In this document: positions 23,442 through 33,559 of the stretch, in pieces | Layout: every line of letters starts with the position of its first letter | How positions within the stretch are numbered: the first letter of the stretch is position 1 | From: Druceiella hillmani | Taxonomy: Eukaryota > Arthropoda > Insecta > Lepidoptera > Hepialidae | NCBI GenBank assembly: GCA_039881145.1 | Contig: JAYKKI010000061.1 | Location: 9,646,001 to 9,710,000 of the forward strand | Direction of reading: 5' to 3' | Length of the DNA stretch: 64,000 nucleotides | Position numbers and translations under genes: made by a program | Notes under the pieces: generated by a model | Told to the model about the DNA's origin: nothing | The model's input: only the letters and a program-made list of their open reading frames with translations | Databases searched by the model: none

Positions 23442-26058
23442 AGAGAATATTAAACACAGACTATATAATAAAATAGACTACGGCATCGCAAAATATGTGA
23501 AACCATATGAGTCATTATGCGGAGGTGTGTTGTTGTTGAGGTTTTGAATTAATGAATGCAAATTTTAATCTCAAATTAGTTTTTTTTTCTAAATTATTAA
23601 TTTACAGTTCAACAGTTTTAGTATATGACAGAAATAAAAAAAATTCTATTTCGTTTGCAGGAGTATATTACAAGAATATAGAATTCGTAGTCTTACGATT
23701 ATAAATTCTACATTAATCTATGATGGGCTGGTAAAACCCATATTATATAATGTACCATTATTTGTGATACAGAATGTAATATTTTAAATAAATTATTAAG
23801 TTTATAAATTTAATATTATTATAATATACTAAGCGAAATGAACAAGTAATTTTTTTCGATCATTTTTAAATTTTAAAATTCTCACTGCTTGATATTACTC
23901 TATACTGCTTGATATTTTAACATAGCTTGCCAATTTCCTTGGATACTTTTCGCTTTATTCTATGTCAAATTCAGTGATGATATTTGTTCTTTCTAGTGAT
24001 AGAAATATCCTATATACTTGATTATATTACTGCCTGATATTTTTAAATATTTCCACGATATTAATATTTGACTTCTGCGATACTGATATTCGGTATTCAG
24101 TCAATTTAAAAGTTACCACTCTTAGGGTTATGAACTAAACAGGGACAGATAGAACACTTCTGGTGAGACATATTTTTTTTTCATTGCCTAATAATTTTTA
24201 AACGGTTATTTGAAAAAAACTTCAAACTGGGCATGCAGACAAAGTGTTCGCCAGATAATTTTGGTGATTATTTTCAAATTTTAAATATTGCTCTTGGATC
24301 ACTAAAGGTTTGAAGGATATAAAAATATAGTTATTTGTGCAGTGTGTGGTAAATATTTTGAAATCTTGACGAGATATCTCTTAATAAATCAGTTTTATGA
24401 AAGAGATTCCTTGTAATTAAAAAAAATGCCTAATGATCTAATTAATTTTTCATTTGATTTTTTCAAGTTTTCAAAAAATTCTACTATGTATTTTTTTTTC
24501 TGCTTTCAGTTTATTAAATATTCTGTTCAGAAAGTGTAAATTATTTTAGAATATTAAAAAAATACTATGGCATTGTAAAATTTCCTAAATTAAACAATCT
24601 TTTTTTAAAAATATTTCAAACAATATTGTAAAGAGATTAGTATGATTACTATAACATATAGTATTTCATTTCTAAAAATGATATATAACCTCGAGTACCA
24701 AATTCATAGCTGGTCGCTTCTCTAGAAATTATAGTATACACCAAAAATACATTAAAAGGTATACTCTTTTATTTAGGTATACTCATTTATTGCAATGCGC
24801 ACACAAGTTAATATAGATGTTGGTATTGGGTGGCTACGCAAAGGTTTTCTTTTTTTTCGCTGATATTTTAATAGTGTGTACAAGCATTTTTATAGTACCA
24901 CATTAGACTTAAAGGGAAATAAAACATAAAGTTGTGGTTTTTAACTAATTCTCTTTTCTTTTTGAATTTTGATAAACCCTTCAGGAACATGTTCAGGTAT
25001 TTATTTAAATAATATGAGCCAAAATATTTTACAAATTTTACCCCTAGGGAAAGTGTATAGATAACGAATATCAATTGCCAAGACAGACAGAATAGGTACA
25101 AGAAATCGTATATTTTATCAACGTCATTATTATACGGAATACATAATATCATTATTTTAAGCCTGTGTACATTCTGTGAGAATTTCAATGACACATTTTG
25201 TAATATTTAATTTAGTAAAATTGATAGGAATTTGTGCTCAGTTATGAAACAATACTCCATCCTTTATCAAGCCGGATGTTTTTTCTATTGGTTATATAGG
25301 TCTGCGGCATGAACTATAACTATAAGTGTTTTTTTTATTTAATAGTTATTAGTAATTCAAGTGGATAAATACTAACACACAAAGTTCGTAAAGAGGGTGC
25401 TATTTTTGAATTTATGAAAAGTAAATTAAAATTTCATAATTATTTTCAACAATGTACAAAAAAGTCTGTGTAAAGATTTTACGGTTAGATTATATAATAT
25501 TTACCTTTTTACAAAACATACCATACAACACATTGGTTTCAAAATGTATTCATTATTTTTGAATATTTAAAAGGATGATAACGTGTTGTTACAATTTTAT
25601 GATAAGGTGCCTTTTGTCTTTTTAAGTACTTAGATGGTTTTGCTTAAATAGACATAAGTTTCTTTCTACTATTATTACATAAACGCATTACGCTTTAATA
25701 ATTTCTTTCTTATAACTTTCAACCTATTTTTAATTTCAGTTCATCCAGTAGCATATATGAGGGTCATTAGTTTCACAACAGGAAGTTATTGGGCAATATA
25801 TACTGAACTAATTTGTTTTACGTTTCTAGTCATATGACGTCGAAGAAATTATGTGCCGAGCATTGGGGAAAGGATTCTCGCAAAGGAGACTCCGGAGGAC
25901 CACTCATCAGTGCTCAAAAATACGAAGATAAAATCGCTTACGTGCAGTACGGCATCGTGGCTCAAGGAATAGGTGCAAAGTACGGCGACGAAGGTCAGGT
26001 TGTCTACACTAGGGTTACAGAATATATAGATTGGATATTAAATAATTTAGAACCATGA
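17182..26058 (+). CDS. Clip-domain serine protease (CLIPB type), gene A, complete, 7 exons
   Basis: A predicted secreted trypsin-like zymogen of 351 residues. CLIPB relatives act in haemolymph cascades leading to melanization or Toll activation. Exons: 17182-17254, 18572-18729, 19613-19757, 20166-20335, 22024-22129, 22772-22946 and 25830-26058, all with GT-AG introns and matching phases. Order: signal peptide (1-24), six-Cys clip domain (C28, 38, 44, 69, 79, 80), linker with C96 to pair with C224, then the protease domain with His148, Asp203 and Ser297. C170/C177 is the extra loop disulfide seen in many CLIPB enzymes. Asp291 at position 189 predicts Lys/Arg specificity. Odd points: the activation motif is S103-IFRD instead of R-IVGG, C191 is Arg293, C220 is Tyr327 and G226 is Val333. 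It may be non-canonically activated, weakly active, or a regulator. Gene structure is very sure; activity is not. Confidence 0.93.
17275..17309. repeat. TA microsatellite in gene A intron 1
   Basis: Short TA run 20 bp after the exon 1 donor. Confidence 0.9.
17786..17880 (+). repeat. 47-bp tandem duplication in gene A intron 1
   Basis: Two adjacent copies of a unit containing CATATCATGTTATTG and CTCGGGAAACACTAATCATT, nearly identical, hence recent. Confidence 0.85.
18572..18729 (+). CDS. Gene A exon 2: clip domain
   Basis: 158 nt encoding residues 25-77. PC, DC, EC and HCG supply four of the six clip cysteines; the last two (CC) open exon 3. Acceptor TTTCAG, donor GTATAA. Confidence 0.93.
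19613..19757 (+). CDS. Gene A exon 3: end of clip, linker, activation site
   Basis: 145 nt. Starts VCCLR, closing the clip domain, then the interchain cysteine C96 in HECG, then [15 protein letters not shown] at the activation site. It aligns without gaps to the family pattern [15 protein letters not shown], showing that both the cleavage Arg and the two Gly are replaced. Donor GTAAGT. Confidence 0.93.
20166..20335 (+). CDS. Gene A exon 4: catalytic His
   Basis: 170 nt. CGGSLI then VLTAAHC (His148), then [11 protein letters not shown] and GQC, the extra CLIPB disulfide. NIT at residue 163 is a possible N-glycosylation site. Acceptor ATTACAG, donor GTGAGT. Confidence 0.95.
20453..20503. repeat. 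TA microsatellite in gene A intron 4
   Basis: Uninterrupted TA run immediately before the complex tandem array. Confidence 0.95.
20505..20840 (+). repeat. Complex tandem array in gene A intron 4
   Basis: Four copies of a block containing GGGAGTTGAGTGGGAGATAT and CAGTTTCTGATCAGGATATA (near 20551, 20634, 20691 and 20775), with a fifth partial copy near 20938 inside the neighbouring putative element. Spacer lengths differ, so it grew by unequal steps. Confidence 0.8.
20841..21427. mobile_element. Possible short TIR element (MITE-like) in gene A intron 4
   Basis: TGAAGTAAAACTTC at 20841-20854 and its exact reverse complement at 21414-21427 bound 587 bp with GA-rich stretches, a TA microsatellite (about 21187-21254) and an internal near-duplication (CATAGC(A/C)AGT after CTCTCTTCCTCTC-like tracts). 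The ends are themselves semi-palindromic and no target duplication was confirmed, so this is tentative. Confidence 0.35.
21653..21693. repeat. Perfect hairpin, 17-bp stem, gene A intron 4
   Basis: Arms 21653-21669 and 21677-21693 are perfect reverse complements around a 7-nt loop. Confidence 0.9.
22024..22129 (+). CDS. Gene A exon 5: catalytic Asp
   Basis: 106 nt. [10 protein letters not shown] then NNDIALIRL, with Asp203 as catalytic Asp102. The reading continues past the GTAGGT donor to a stop at 22195, so an unspliced message would be truncated. Confidence 0.93.
22772..22946 (+). CDS. Gene A exon 6
   Basis: 175 nt. ICLPL holds C224, partner of C96; VAGWG is the conserved strand; C271 (NDIC) pairs with C284 in exon 7. 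Acceptor TTTTAG, donor GTGAGA. The dead copy at 9088-9253 matches this exon. Confidence 0.93.
23347..23440. repeat. TA microsatellite in gene A intron 6
   Basis: TA repeats with ACACATATATATTTATATATGTG-like interruptions. The rest of this 2.9-kb intron shows no recognisable element. Confidence 0.92.
25830..26058 (+). CDS. Gene A exon 7: catalytic Ser, stop
   Basis: 229 nt ending in TGA. KLCAEHW then [12 protein letters not shown]: Asp291 is residue 189, Arg293 replaces Cys191 and Ser297 is the nucleophile. Near the end, [14 protein letters not shown] shows Tyr for Cys220 and Val for Gly226. Acceptor TTTCTAG. Confidence 0.94.
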
Positions 26059-26143
26059 CAGTGTTAATTTGTTAGTCTTCAACATTATTAATTAATATTT
26101 ATACGTTTGCATGTTTTAATTTGAAATACAAAACTTTCGATTG

Positions 26144-26149
26144 AATAAA
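26144..26149 (+). terminator. Poly(A) signal AATAAA of gene A
   Basis: Canonical AATAAA about 85 nt after the stop codon, the first good signal downstream. Confidence 0.7.
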
Positions 26150-28494
26150 ATTTAGGTCTTATTTTAGTTTTTAGAGTAAAGGGAATGGCCACTTTATATA
26201 GAACTTTGGCCCTAAAACGTACAAAAACAAAATTATTTGCAGTCATTTAATATGATGTTCTAAATGCAAAATTTATCAAGACTTTTCGTCAATAACTTCA
26301 TCAGAATTATATAAAAGAAGTTAAATCCGGCCAATAATTAATGTTAAAACTTAATTCTCAAAATACCGTCACCTATAATCAACTATTTAGAAATATCTCA
26401 AACAAGTAGATTAAGCTACCATAGGATAAACTATAATCAAAAGCTGGGATAAATATTAATATGTATTAATTAATTAGAATACCTGACCATAGCTTCGAAA
26501 ACGGGCATTTTCACATTAGTCCACACAATACCTATACAACACTGATACCGATGACGGTGGGTGCAAAATCCCGTAAATCATACAGCACTGTTATATTAGC
26601 CGATAACGTCGGGGCTGACTTCAACCTCGTTAGTTGTATCATTTAAAGTGAAAGGCCCTATCCAAGAAATAATTTCGGGAAATCAAAAAACAAAAAGTCG
26701 ATTTCAAAAAATGGGACGCTTTCCCGAAATTTTACATTTTTTACAAGTTTAGAAACTTGATTACTTATTAATAAACTTCAACAACTCAAAAATCACATTT
26801 TTTAAAAACTCAAAATTTACTTTTTATAGTTTATTTACACAAACTTTTTTACCCATATACAAGGTTTCGATTCAACAATTGTCGTTTATTATGTCATACT
26901 TAAACTAATTAACAATACCTATTACCACATGGTGCGAACGAAAAAATACCTCGGATATCCCATCCCGCTTTCCGGAAAATTGTAGTGGATATATCTGATA
27001 AGATTGATGTCAGCATCGACATTATAAGTTAATCTAAATATACTGCATAGAAATGTATGGGATGCTTTGCATCAAAAAATAACAGTGCCGGCGTCATGTA
27101 GCTATCGTATAAACTAATGTGGATGTGTTCGTACAAACCTGGTGCAGTGATCAAAACTCATATCCACTGTTCGAATGAGTTATTAGAGAATTGGGAATAT
27201 GGGTAAAAGAAGGAAATATGAAACACATTCAAATCAAAAACCCAACATACCCAATCTAAATACACTATAATGGACATAACGTAGTCGATGCAGCCTGATG
27301 CCCTCCAACCAGCCAAAGAATTATAACAATATTATTGTGTTACTTAAAATTTTGTTATTTGAGGGTTTATTAAAAGATGTACGAAATATACATCACTTGT
27401 ACCTCTGATTTAAATTCGTTCTCTTATTAGAACACAATTATCGATCAGCGAAAATCCTTCCAGTAGATAGATTGTTGTACATACACATTTCATTGGCATA
27501 GGAACCCGCTCCAATATTAGTAGGTGTGCTCGCATATATTCCCTGTAAAAAGAGCGTGCTTGATTTAGCTGGTATATCCAGCGAACTATATTAGTTTACT
27601 AGATATGAATCGGGAAAATTCTGATAATTATTCACTACCTACTTTTATATTCACGCCCGTATGGCGTTGTCTTGCAAATTGTTTTCGGCTCGATAGTGAT
27701 GTAATATGTTCTGCATTCCAAAACAAAGTCCATTAGAAATAATGCTTTTAACGATTATAATTGGAAATTAATAAAGGTATGTAATATAGAAATAGTCAAT
27801 AAAGTCAATATGCATATAATTCTGAAAAATGCAGTTATAAGCACATGAATTAATTAATTATCATACGGGGCAATATTTTGACAACCTGGCAGAACTCCAT
27901 AAGTATCCACTATTTATAAAGCAGTCTATTGTTGAGAATATAAGTAAAAGAGGAATAAATTAAACAATATTTGGAATCATTCAAGACCTTGGTGTGGTTA
28001 GATAAATTAATTTGATAAAATACCTGGTCCAAATTCCGTACAATGGTTATGATTTGGGTATAATAATCTAGTTTCAGGGTGAGCTAAACAATGGCAACAA
28101 TGTCGTTTTATTGCTTTAACTTTTCTTGCTTCAGTGACTTTTAAAATATAAATATACTTTTCTTAGAATTTGCTCGTCTTTTACTAGGATACAATTATTA
28201 GTTGACGGCAATCCTATATTTTTCTTCTCGATTTGACTTCAGGTCGAGGTAATGTTTTCCAAGCTGAAATCCGGCAGGAATGATACTGTAAATCGTCCTT
28301 TAAAATCTATAAAGCAATTAGTGATATAGAAATAGTCAATAGGTTCACGTGCCTATGATTCAACATTATAAAACGCTGATGTATTTTGACTGCTTGTCGA
28401 CAGACGCGCATAAGAGTTTGTTGTATTCTGCGTATCTAAATAAATTAAACAATCGCAAACGCTTTTATCTACAAAAGAGACACGATTGACGTAT
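26150..28494. other. Intergenic stretch, nothing recognised
   Basis: No protein motif on either strand. A short motif (ATATAGAAATAGTCAATA) occurs twice, near 27784 and 28324, in diverged surroundings, which may mark an old repeat. Confidence 0.4.
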
Positions 28495-29004
28495 GATAAT
28501 TTACTAATACATATAGCTATACTGCTCCTCTGTTATGTGTGTGTATTATTTATGAGTGTATAATTTACTAATACATATAGCTATACTGCTCCTCTGTTAT
28601 GTGTGTGTATTATTTATGAGTGTATAATTTACTAATACATATAGCTATACTGCTCCTCTGTTATGTGTGTGTATTATTTATGAGTGTATAATTTACTAAT
28701 ACATATAGCTATACTGCTCCTCTGTTATGTGTGTGTATTATTTATGAGTGTATAATTTACTAATACATATAGCTATACTGCTCCTCTGTTATGTGTGTGT
28801 ATTATTTATGAGTGTATAATTTACTAATACATATAGCTATACTGCTCCTCTGTTATGTGTGTGTATTATTTATGAGTGTATAATTTACTAATACATATAG
28901 CTATACTGCTCCTCTGTTATGTGTGTGTATTATTTATGAGTGTATAATTTACTAATACATATAGCTATACTGCTCCTCTGTTATGTGTGTGTATTATTTA
29001 TGAG
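28495..29004 (+). repeat. 64-bp minisatellite, about 8 copies
   Basis: Near-identical head-to-tail copies of a unit containing TTTACTAATACATATAGCTA and TGTTATGTGTGTGTATTATT. The high identity suggests recent expansion. Confidence 0.97.
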
Positions 29005-29009
29005 AAGTT

Positions 29010-29770
29010 TTTAAATCTCATTTAAAAGAGATAAAAATCACACGGCTGATATTAAATTTTTTGACTGTAAATAAATTAATTGTGGCTGTGAAACTTTAAT
29101 ATATTACTGCTATTTTAAATTACATTCACCATTTATTACAAAAAGCCTGTTTAAATCTGAATACTATATAATACTTAATTTCAATGGAGAGTTTCATTGC
29201 TGTGTAAAAGAGCAAACTTTTATTAATTTCAATATATATTTCCTAATTTACTACGTACCGACATCACAATCGATACATAGATGTGATTGTATGTCATGTA
29301 CTGTGATATTGGCCCCCAGGTCAATGTCGATATTTACGCCAATCATGTAAAACGGCTATAAAAAATTTTAAGTCTGATATTTTCGTGTATATTTTAAGTA
29401 AATACAGACTAAAAGTGTTATTTTTAGAACTGTTTATTCACATAACCATAATTTTAATGAATTGTATAAAAAATAACATGGAAATATATGGAGCAAATCT
29501 TTCATTGGTGTTTTTATATATGTGTAAATGTTAACCGGTTGATGAATGATTAGGTGATTAGTACTGATATTTTTTCCAATAAGTATGTATATAGGATCCG
29601 ATAAGCATGCCGCTCTGAGTATGTTGTTACCACCACTACATAGCAAACTCGTATCTATACTATTCAGGCAAGGAAAGGTAATATCACCCAAATTTTTACT
29701 CTTGTGGAAGATGTTTCCAAACAACACGATAGGATATAGATTAAAGGCCTTGTGATACCGTGTGCATGTT
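29010..29770. other. Stretch without recognised gene
   Basis: A 97-codon open frame on the - strand (29434-29727) shows no known motif. RTE-like coding sequence begins at about 29780. Confidence 0.4.
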
Positions 29771-29774
29771 CCAA

Positions 29775-30240
29775 TAACTTGAGGTTTACGGACGATATAG
29801 TATTGTTTGCTGATAATCCAGATTAACTACAGACTACAATCCAGGAACTGGACGGAGACTCGTTGTCGGTAGGATTCTGGACAAGACAAAAGTCATAAAT
29901 GTGGATAGCATTATACACGATCGTGTAGATAAGTATATGTACCTGGGTCAAGAACGGCGAATGGAGCAAAAAGAACCAGTCCAAAAATATGGAGGCTCAG
30001 TTAGGCAGCCATCTCAAAACTTTAGTTCACCTTCAAAATGGACAAAAATTACTAGTAGTCATCACCTTTATTGTCGAAACTTGGGTAATAACAAAATTTG
30101 TCTTGCAAAAACTTACTGTTGCTCAAAGGGCGATAAAAAAAAAGTTAGTAAAGATCTCCTTACAAGGCCAGAAGACAACTAAGTGTCTTCGGAGAGCAAA
30201 TTTACTAACAAAGGGAGTGGCAGACATTAAATGGTAGTCG
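29775..30240 (+). pseudogene. RTE-like non-LTR retrotransposon reverse transcriptase fragment
   Basis: Segments in several frames follow the C-terminal half of an RTE-type RT. LRFTDDIVLFADN near 29787 carries the FADD-type active site with Ala replaced by Thr. It is followed by the thumb region, where QKLTVAQRAIKKKL (30120-30160) matches the KL..AQRAMER block, then ADIKW at the end. Stops and frameshifts show that it is dead. It stops abruptly at a junction with copia sequence on the other strand. Confidence 0.75.
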
Positions 30241-30455
30241 GGTAGTTGGGTAAAACCTTTCGCCACTAACCTTCCCGAAAAGGCACTTTATTGTTTGATT
30301 CTAACTTTTTCTAAGCACGCCTTTACACTGCATAATAGTAGAATTATTAGAACGTTGACTACTCCCTAAGCACTATTATCTTCAAAGATTTTCAACTCTT
30401 CTTGCGCTGCCTGTAACCATTGGTTTTTCTCAGTTCTCGTTTCCCCATTGGAATC
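30240..30455 (-). pseudogene. Ty1/copia pol fragment: linker before RT
   Basis: On the - strand, NQWLQAAQEELKIFEDN followed, in shifted frames, by IMQCKGVLRK matches the conserved copia start of RT (W..A..EE...FE.N..W, then CKWVLRKK). It ends at 30240, at the RTE-like piece. Confidence 0.7.
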
Positions 30456-30464
30456 GGGGGAGGA

Positions 30465-31012
30465 TCATCTAGACTGCCAGTATACAACGACGATCCCTAG
30501 AATACGCTTCTTTCTGTTAATAAGAAATTCTTCAGCCAAAAACTCAAAATGCAGTGGACCCGCATCAAAACTCTTACCTCGTGCCAAGATGAAATTTGCC
30601 GCGCGTTCCGCGATTGCAAACTCAGCAGACAGGAGACGCGCCAAAACAGGCAACGCATCTGTTGAATAGATTCTATAAACCTTGGTCAGTGCCAACAGCG
30701 GCGCACGCCGCGATCTCAGAACCACTCGTCTAACTTGCTGGACCAGACGCACTATGGAGCCTAAACCGACGGCCCATAGGCCAATTTACCTAGGTATATT
30801 GCCGTGTACATCAGTTTGAGGGTAGAGGTGTTCAGCTTCCCGCCGGTACCGGCTAGCCGGGCCATGGCGTGGGAGGCTACTAGAGCCCTCTGACCGATAT
30901 ACCGCGCCTGTGGCGAAAAGCTCCGCCGTGCATCGAGGACCATGCTCAAGTAGGTAACTTGATCCCGCACACCGATCCTAGTGCTGGCCATAACCTCGAC
31001 AGTTGTTATCAT
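30465..31012 (-). pseudogene. R1/TRAS-like non-LTR RT C-terminal fragment
   Basis: Two - strand frames, 31012-30761 and 30752-30465, encode consecutive parts of an R1-clade pol: DQVTYLSMVLDARRSF, RYIGQRALVASHAMARLAG, NTSTLKLMYTAIYLGKLAYG, then PLLALTKVYRI and ALPVLARLLSAEFAIAERAA. A TAG where the family has Trp and a frameshift separate them. GC content and codon preservation are higher than in the surroundings, so it is relatively young. It lies between copia gag and copia pol pieces on the same strand. Confidence 0.88.
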
Positions 31013-31510
31013 GATTTCCGGTTTCCATATTTATAATCTTGCCTTTAATGGCGTCCGCTGTTACTTGAATGGCTGAATGCTCAATCGCCATTATCATGGG
31101 AGCGAACTTTTTTGGTAATCCAGCTAGTAGTGGCCAGTAGTAGCATCATTTATTTGCAATAAATCCTATCCCACAAAGTTTTTGACCTGTTTCTACAATT
31201 TGCATAATATACGAGGTCATGGAACTGCTATTATCCGAACGTATAGATATCAGATTTCTTAAAAGACTTATCCTTCTAGTAAACCCAGAATCATCAAACG
31301 GAGACTTGAGTTTTTCCCACAGCTCTTTCGTAGTATTTACTGTCTTGATGTGGACGTACAGCGACGAGTCTATATTTCACTTTTGTCTTCGCGTCGTCTG
31401 CAACCGACACAGTAACTTCTATATCACTTCCATCTCTTTCCGGCTGGATACACGCGTCATAGTTTTCCCTTCCACGTATCTATGTAATTAGCCGCCATTG
31501 TCTGACCCGG
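31013..31510 (-). pseudogene. Ty1/copia gag fragment
   Basis: On the - strand: MAANYIDTWKGK near 31490, then SLYVHIKTVNTTKELWEKL, GFTRRISLLRNLISIRS, YIMQIVETGQKL, and in another frame PKKFAPMIMAIEHS and VTADAIKGKIINME. This is the capsid region of an insect copia gag with about two frameshifts. It ends at 31013 at the R1-like fragment. Confidence 0.82.
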
Positions 31511-31544
31511 CTTGAGACGCCCGAATTACCACGTTTCAATAAAG

Positions 31545-32880
31545 TTCAATATGCGGAAACTTCTTGAAAAATATCGATGATATATCGAACTATAATTATT
31601 AACTTCACTTAATCACTTTTTCAAGGTCTCACTGGCTTTACTGGGTATACTGCGCCCCAAACTTATTGATAGAATTAATTAAAACACACACTTATAGATT
31701 TCTCTACAGATGTTGCTATTGATATATTAACTTATTTTGATATGAAGTCAATAGTTACGAGTTATGCTATAACATAATAAAGATGTAAAGTTTATGAGTT
31801 TGTTTCAGGTAATTTAAAAAAAGTACTAACTCTATTTTGAAATTCTTTTTTGTTAATGTTATACGGCAAACATTTTTAAAAATTTCGTCAAACTGATAAA
31901 ACTACGTTGCATACTTCTTAATGAATGTCCAAAATCGAATTGTAGAATGCAATTAACTCCATTCATGATTATGCTGGGATATTGCGAAGGAATTAGTTGA
32001 AGTCCTTTCTAATCATATTGTAAAAAATATGTATAAAGTGTTGACGCATTTGAAAGTCATTTATTGATATGTCGCTTTATTAAAATGTAAATTTTGTCTA
32101 CACGCATCGATGTACAGAAAATATTTATGATAATAACATCATCATTATTTATAATAACATTTGTTCATTCACTATTTGTGCAATAAAGTATTACGTAGAA
32201 TTTGTTTAAAAAAGTTGAATATATTATGCAGCAGAAAGATAGAAGAATAGTTGTAGGTAGCGGTTTTCTAATTACGGAAGTAAGGTGTGTAAATTTGGAT
32301 TATTATTATTACAGTTTACTAACTAAATATAAATTTTTGTTCAAATTCCATTAAAAACAATGTCAACATGATTTAGCATAAATTAAAATTGGCAAATAAA
32401 TAATAATTCACGGAGCCGGGTGTCGTTTATTTTTAAACCAGATTATTCGTTAATCATTAAAAGAAAACGAGTGGTCCCCAGTTACTTTACTGGTTAAATC
32501 CAAAAGGGTAAGTTAAGAAAAGAACAAGTTAAATTTCCACGACTGAATACTTTTGAAAACGAAATATCATGATAGATTTACTTGCTGCCTTTGAACATGA
32601 AACTATTATGAAAACAACATATTATATATGTTTTCAAGAATTTATAGGTACCCGTTTCATTTGTTACAATAAATTAGTCAAATTAAAAGGTAAAATGACA
32701 TCATTTTACTCATATATAATGAGGTAAATGAGTTCCCGTTGAAGATCACGAATCTCTATGCGCAAAGTGGGGTTTTTCCTAGCCAAATGGACTCATGACC
32801 TAAAAGAGTATTTTCGGATAGTTCAGTTTCGGATAGTTTAGTTTAGTTCGGACAATATTTGACACCCTTACAGATTAGTT
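31545..32880. other. Stretch without recognised gene
   Basis: AT-rich, no coding motif and no clear tandem repeat seen between the copia gag fragment and the LTR of the next copia element. Confidence 0.4.
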
Positions 32881-32883
32881 CCG

Positions 32884-33047
32884 TATTAAATGAAATTGAA
32901 TGAAAAACAAAGGTATTCTGCAGTAAAATATTATTTATTTAACCTAACCTTTACATTGCACACTGCCGTTAGAAACTTGAACAGACTGAAAACGGTCGAA
33001 CCAGTGTTGCCACACAAAAAATATTATGTTGAAATTTATCTATCAAC
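32884..33047 (-). repeat. 3' LTR of the copia element
   Basis: Matches 37552-37721 through TTGAATGAAAAAC, TTTACATTGCACACTG, AACCAGTGT(T/C)GCCA and CTATCAAC with indels. The left limit is approximate. Confidence 0.83.
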
Positions 33048-33059
33048 CCCCCCCCCCCC
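33047..33059 (-). promoter_or_regulatory. Polypurine tract of the copia element
   Basis: A run of 13 C on the + strand, thus G on the element strand, directly before the 3' LTR, where second-strand synthesis is primed. Confidence 0.7.
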
Positions 33060-33092
33060 AATCTAAGAGTATATAAAAAAAGAATACTAAGC

Positions 33093-33530
33093 TTAATTTC
33101 CATCCAGACCATACTTATTTATGAATCTCAGTAGTAAATTATTATGCAATGCTTTTGTAAACACATCTGCATTCTGATCTTCTGTTTTTAAATATTTAAC
33201 CTTCAATTTACCATCCTGTATTAACTCTTTAATAAAATGATAACTCATATCAATATGTTTCAAACGCTTAACACAAGCAGTATTAGCAACCATTATGGTA
33301 ATTTGCTCGTCACTGAATATTGTGACAGGGAAAACATTTACAATGCTAAAATCTTATAATATATTGACAAGCCAGCAGGCTTCGCATAACGCCATACTGA
33401 TTGTCACATATTCTGACTTTGAAGAAGGCAGGCTAACGCTGGCTTGTTTTTTTTAAGAAATCAAACAATTTGCATACATAAAACAATAACCAGTCGTTGA
33501 TTTTTTATCTATTAATCCCCCCCCCTCCCC
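33093..33530 (-). pseudogene. Copia RNase H and pol end
   Basis: On the - strand, STTGYCF, KKQASVSLPSSKSEYVTISMA and ALCEACWL (33530-33360), then VANTACVKRLKHIDMSYHFIKEL and ADVFTKAL (33293-33093). These are the hallmark C-terminal motifs of copia pol (STTGY, SS..EY, KHID..YHF, D.FTK). One stop follows LIS and a frameshift separates the two parts. Confidence 0.88.
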
Positions 33531-33559
33531 CCGTTTCCATCACAATATCCGTTTTAGTA

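Noticed and set aside
28495..29004. Regular array considered as a CRISPR
   Set aside because: There are no unique spacers; the whole 64-bp unit repeats. The setting is an insect genome.
30448..30669. 73-codon + strand open frame
   Set aside because: It is antisense to the R1-like RT fragment, which has many family motifs.
31219..31491. 90-codon + strand open frame
   Set aside because: The opposite strand carries clear copia gag motifs over the same bases.
33505..33532. A second polypurine-like tract with LTR-like flank inside the copia element
   Set aside because: The reading frame LIDKKSTTGY runs directly after the G-run on the element strand, so this is expanded coding sequence before RNase H, not a second LTR junction.
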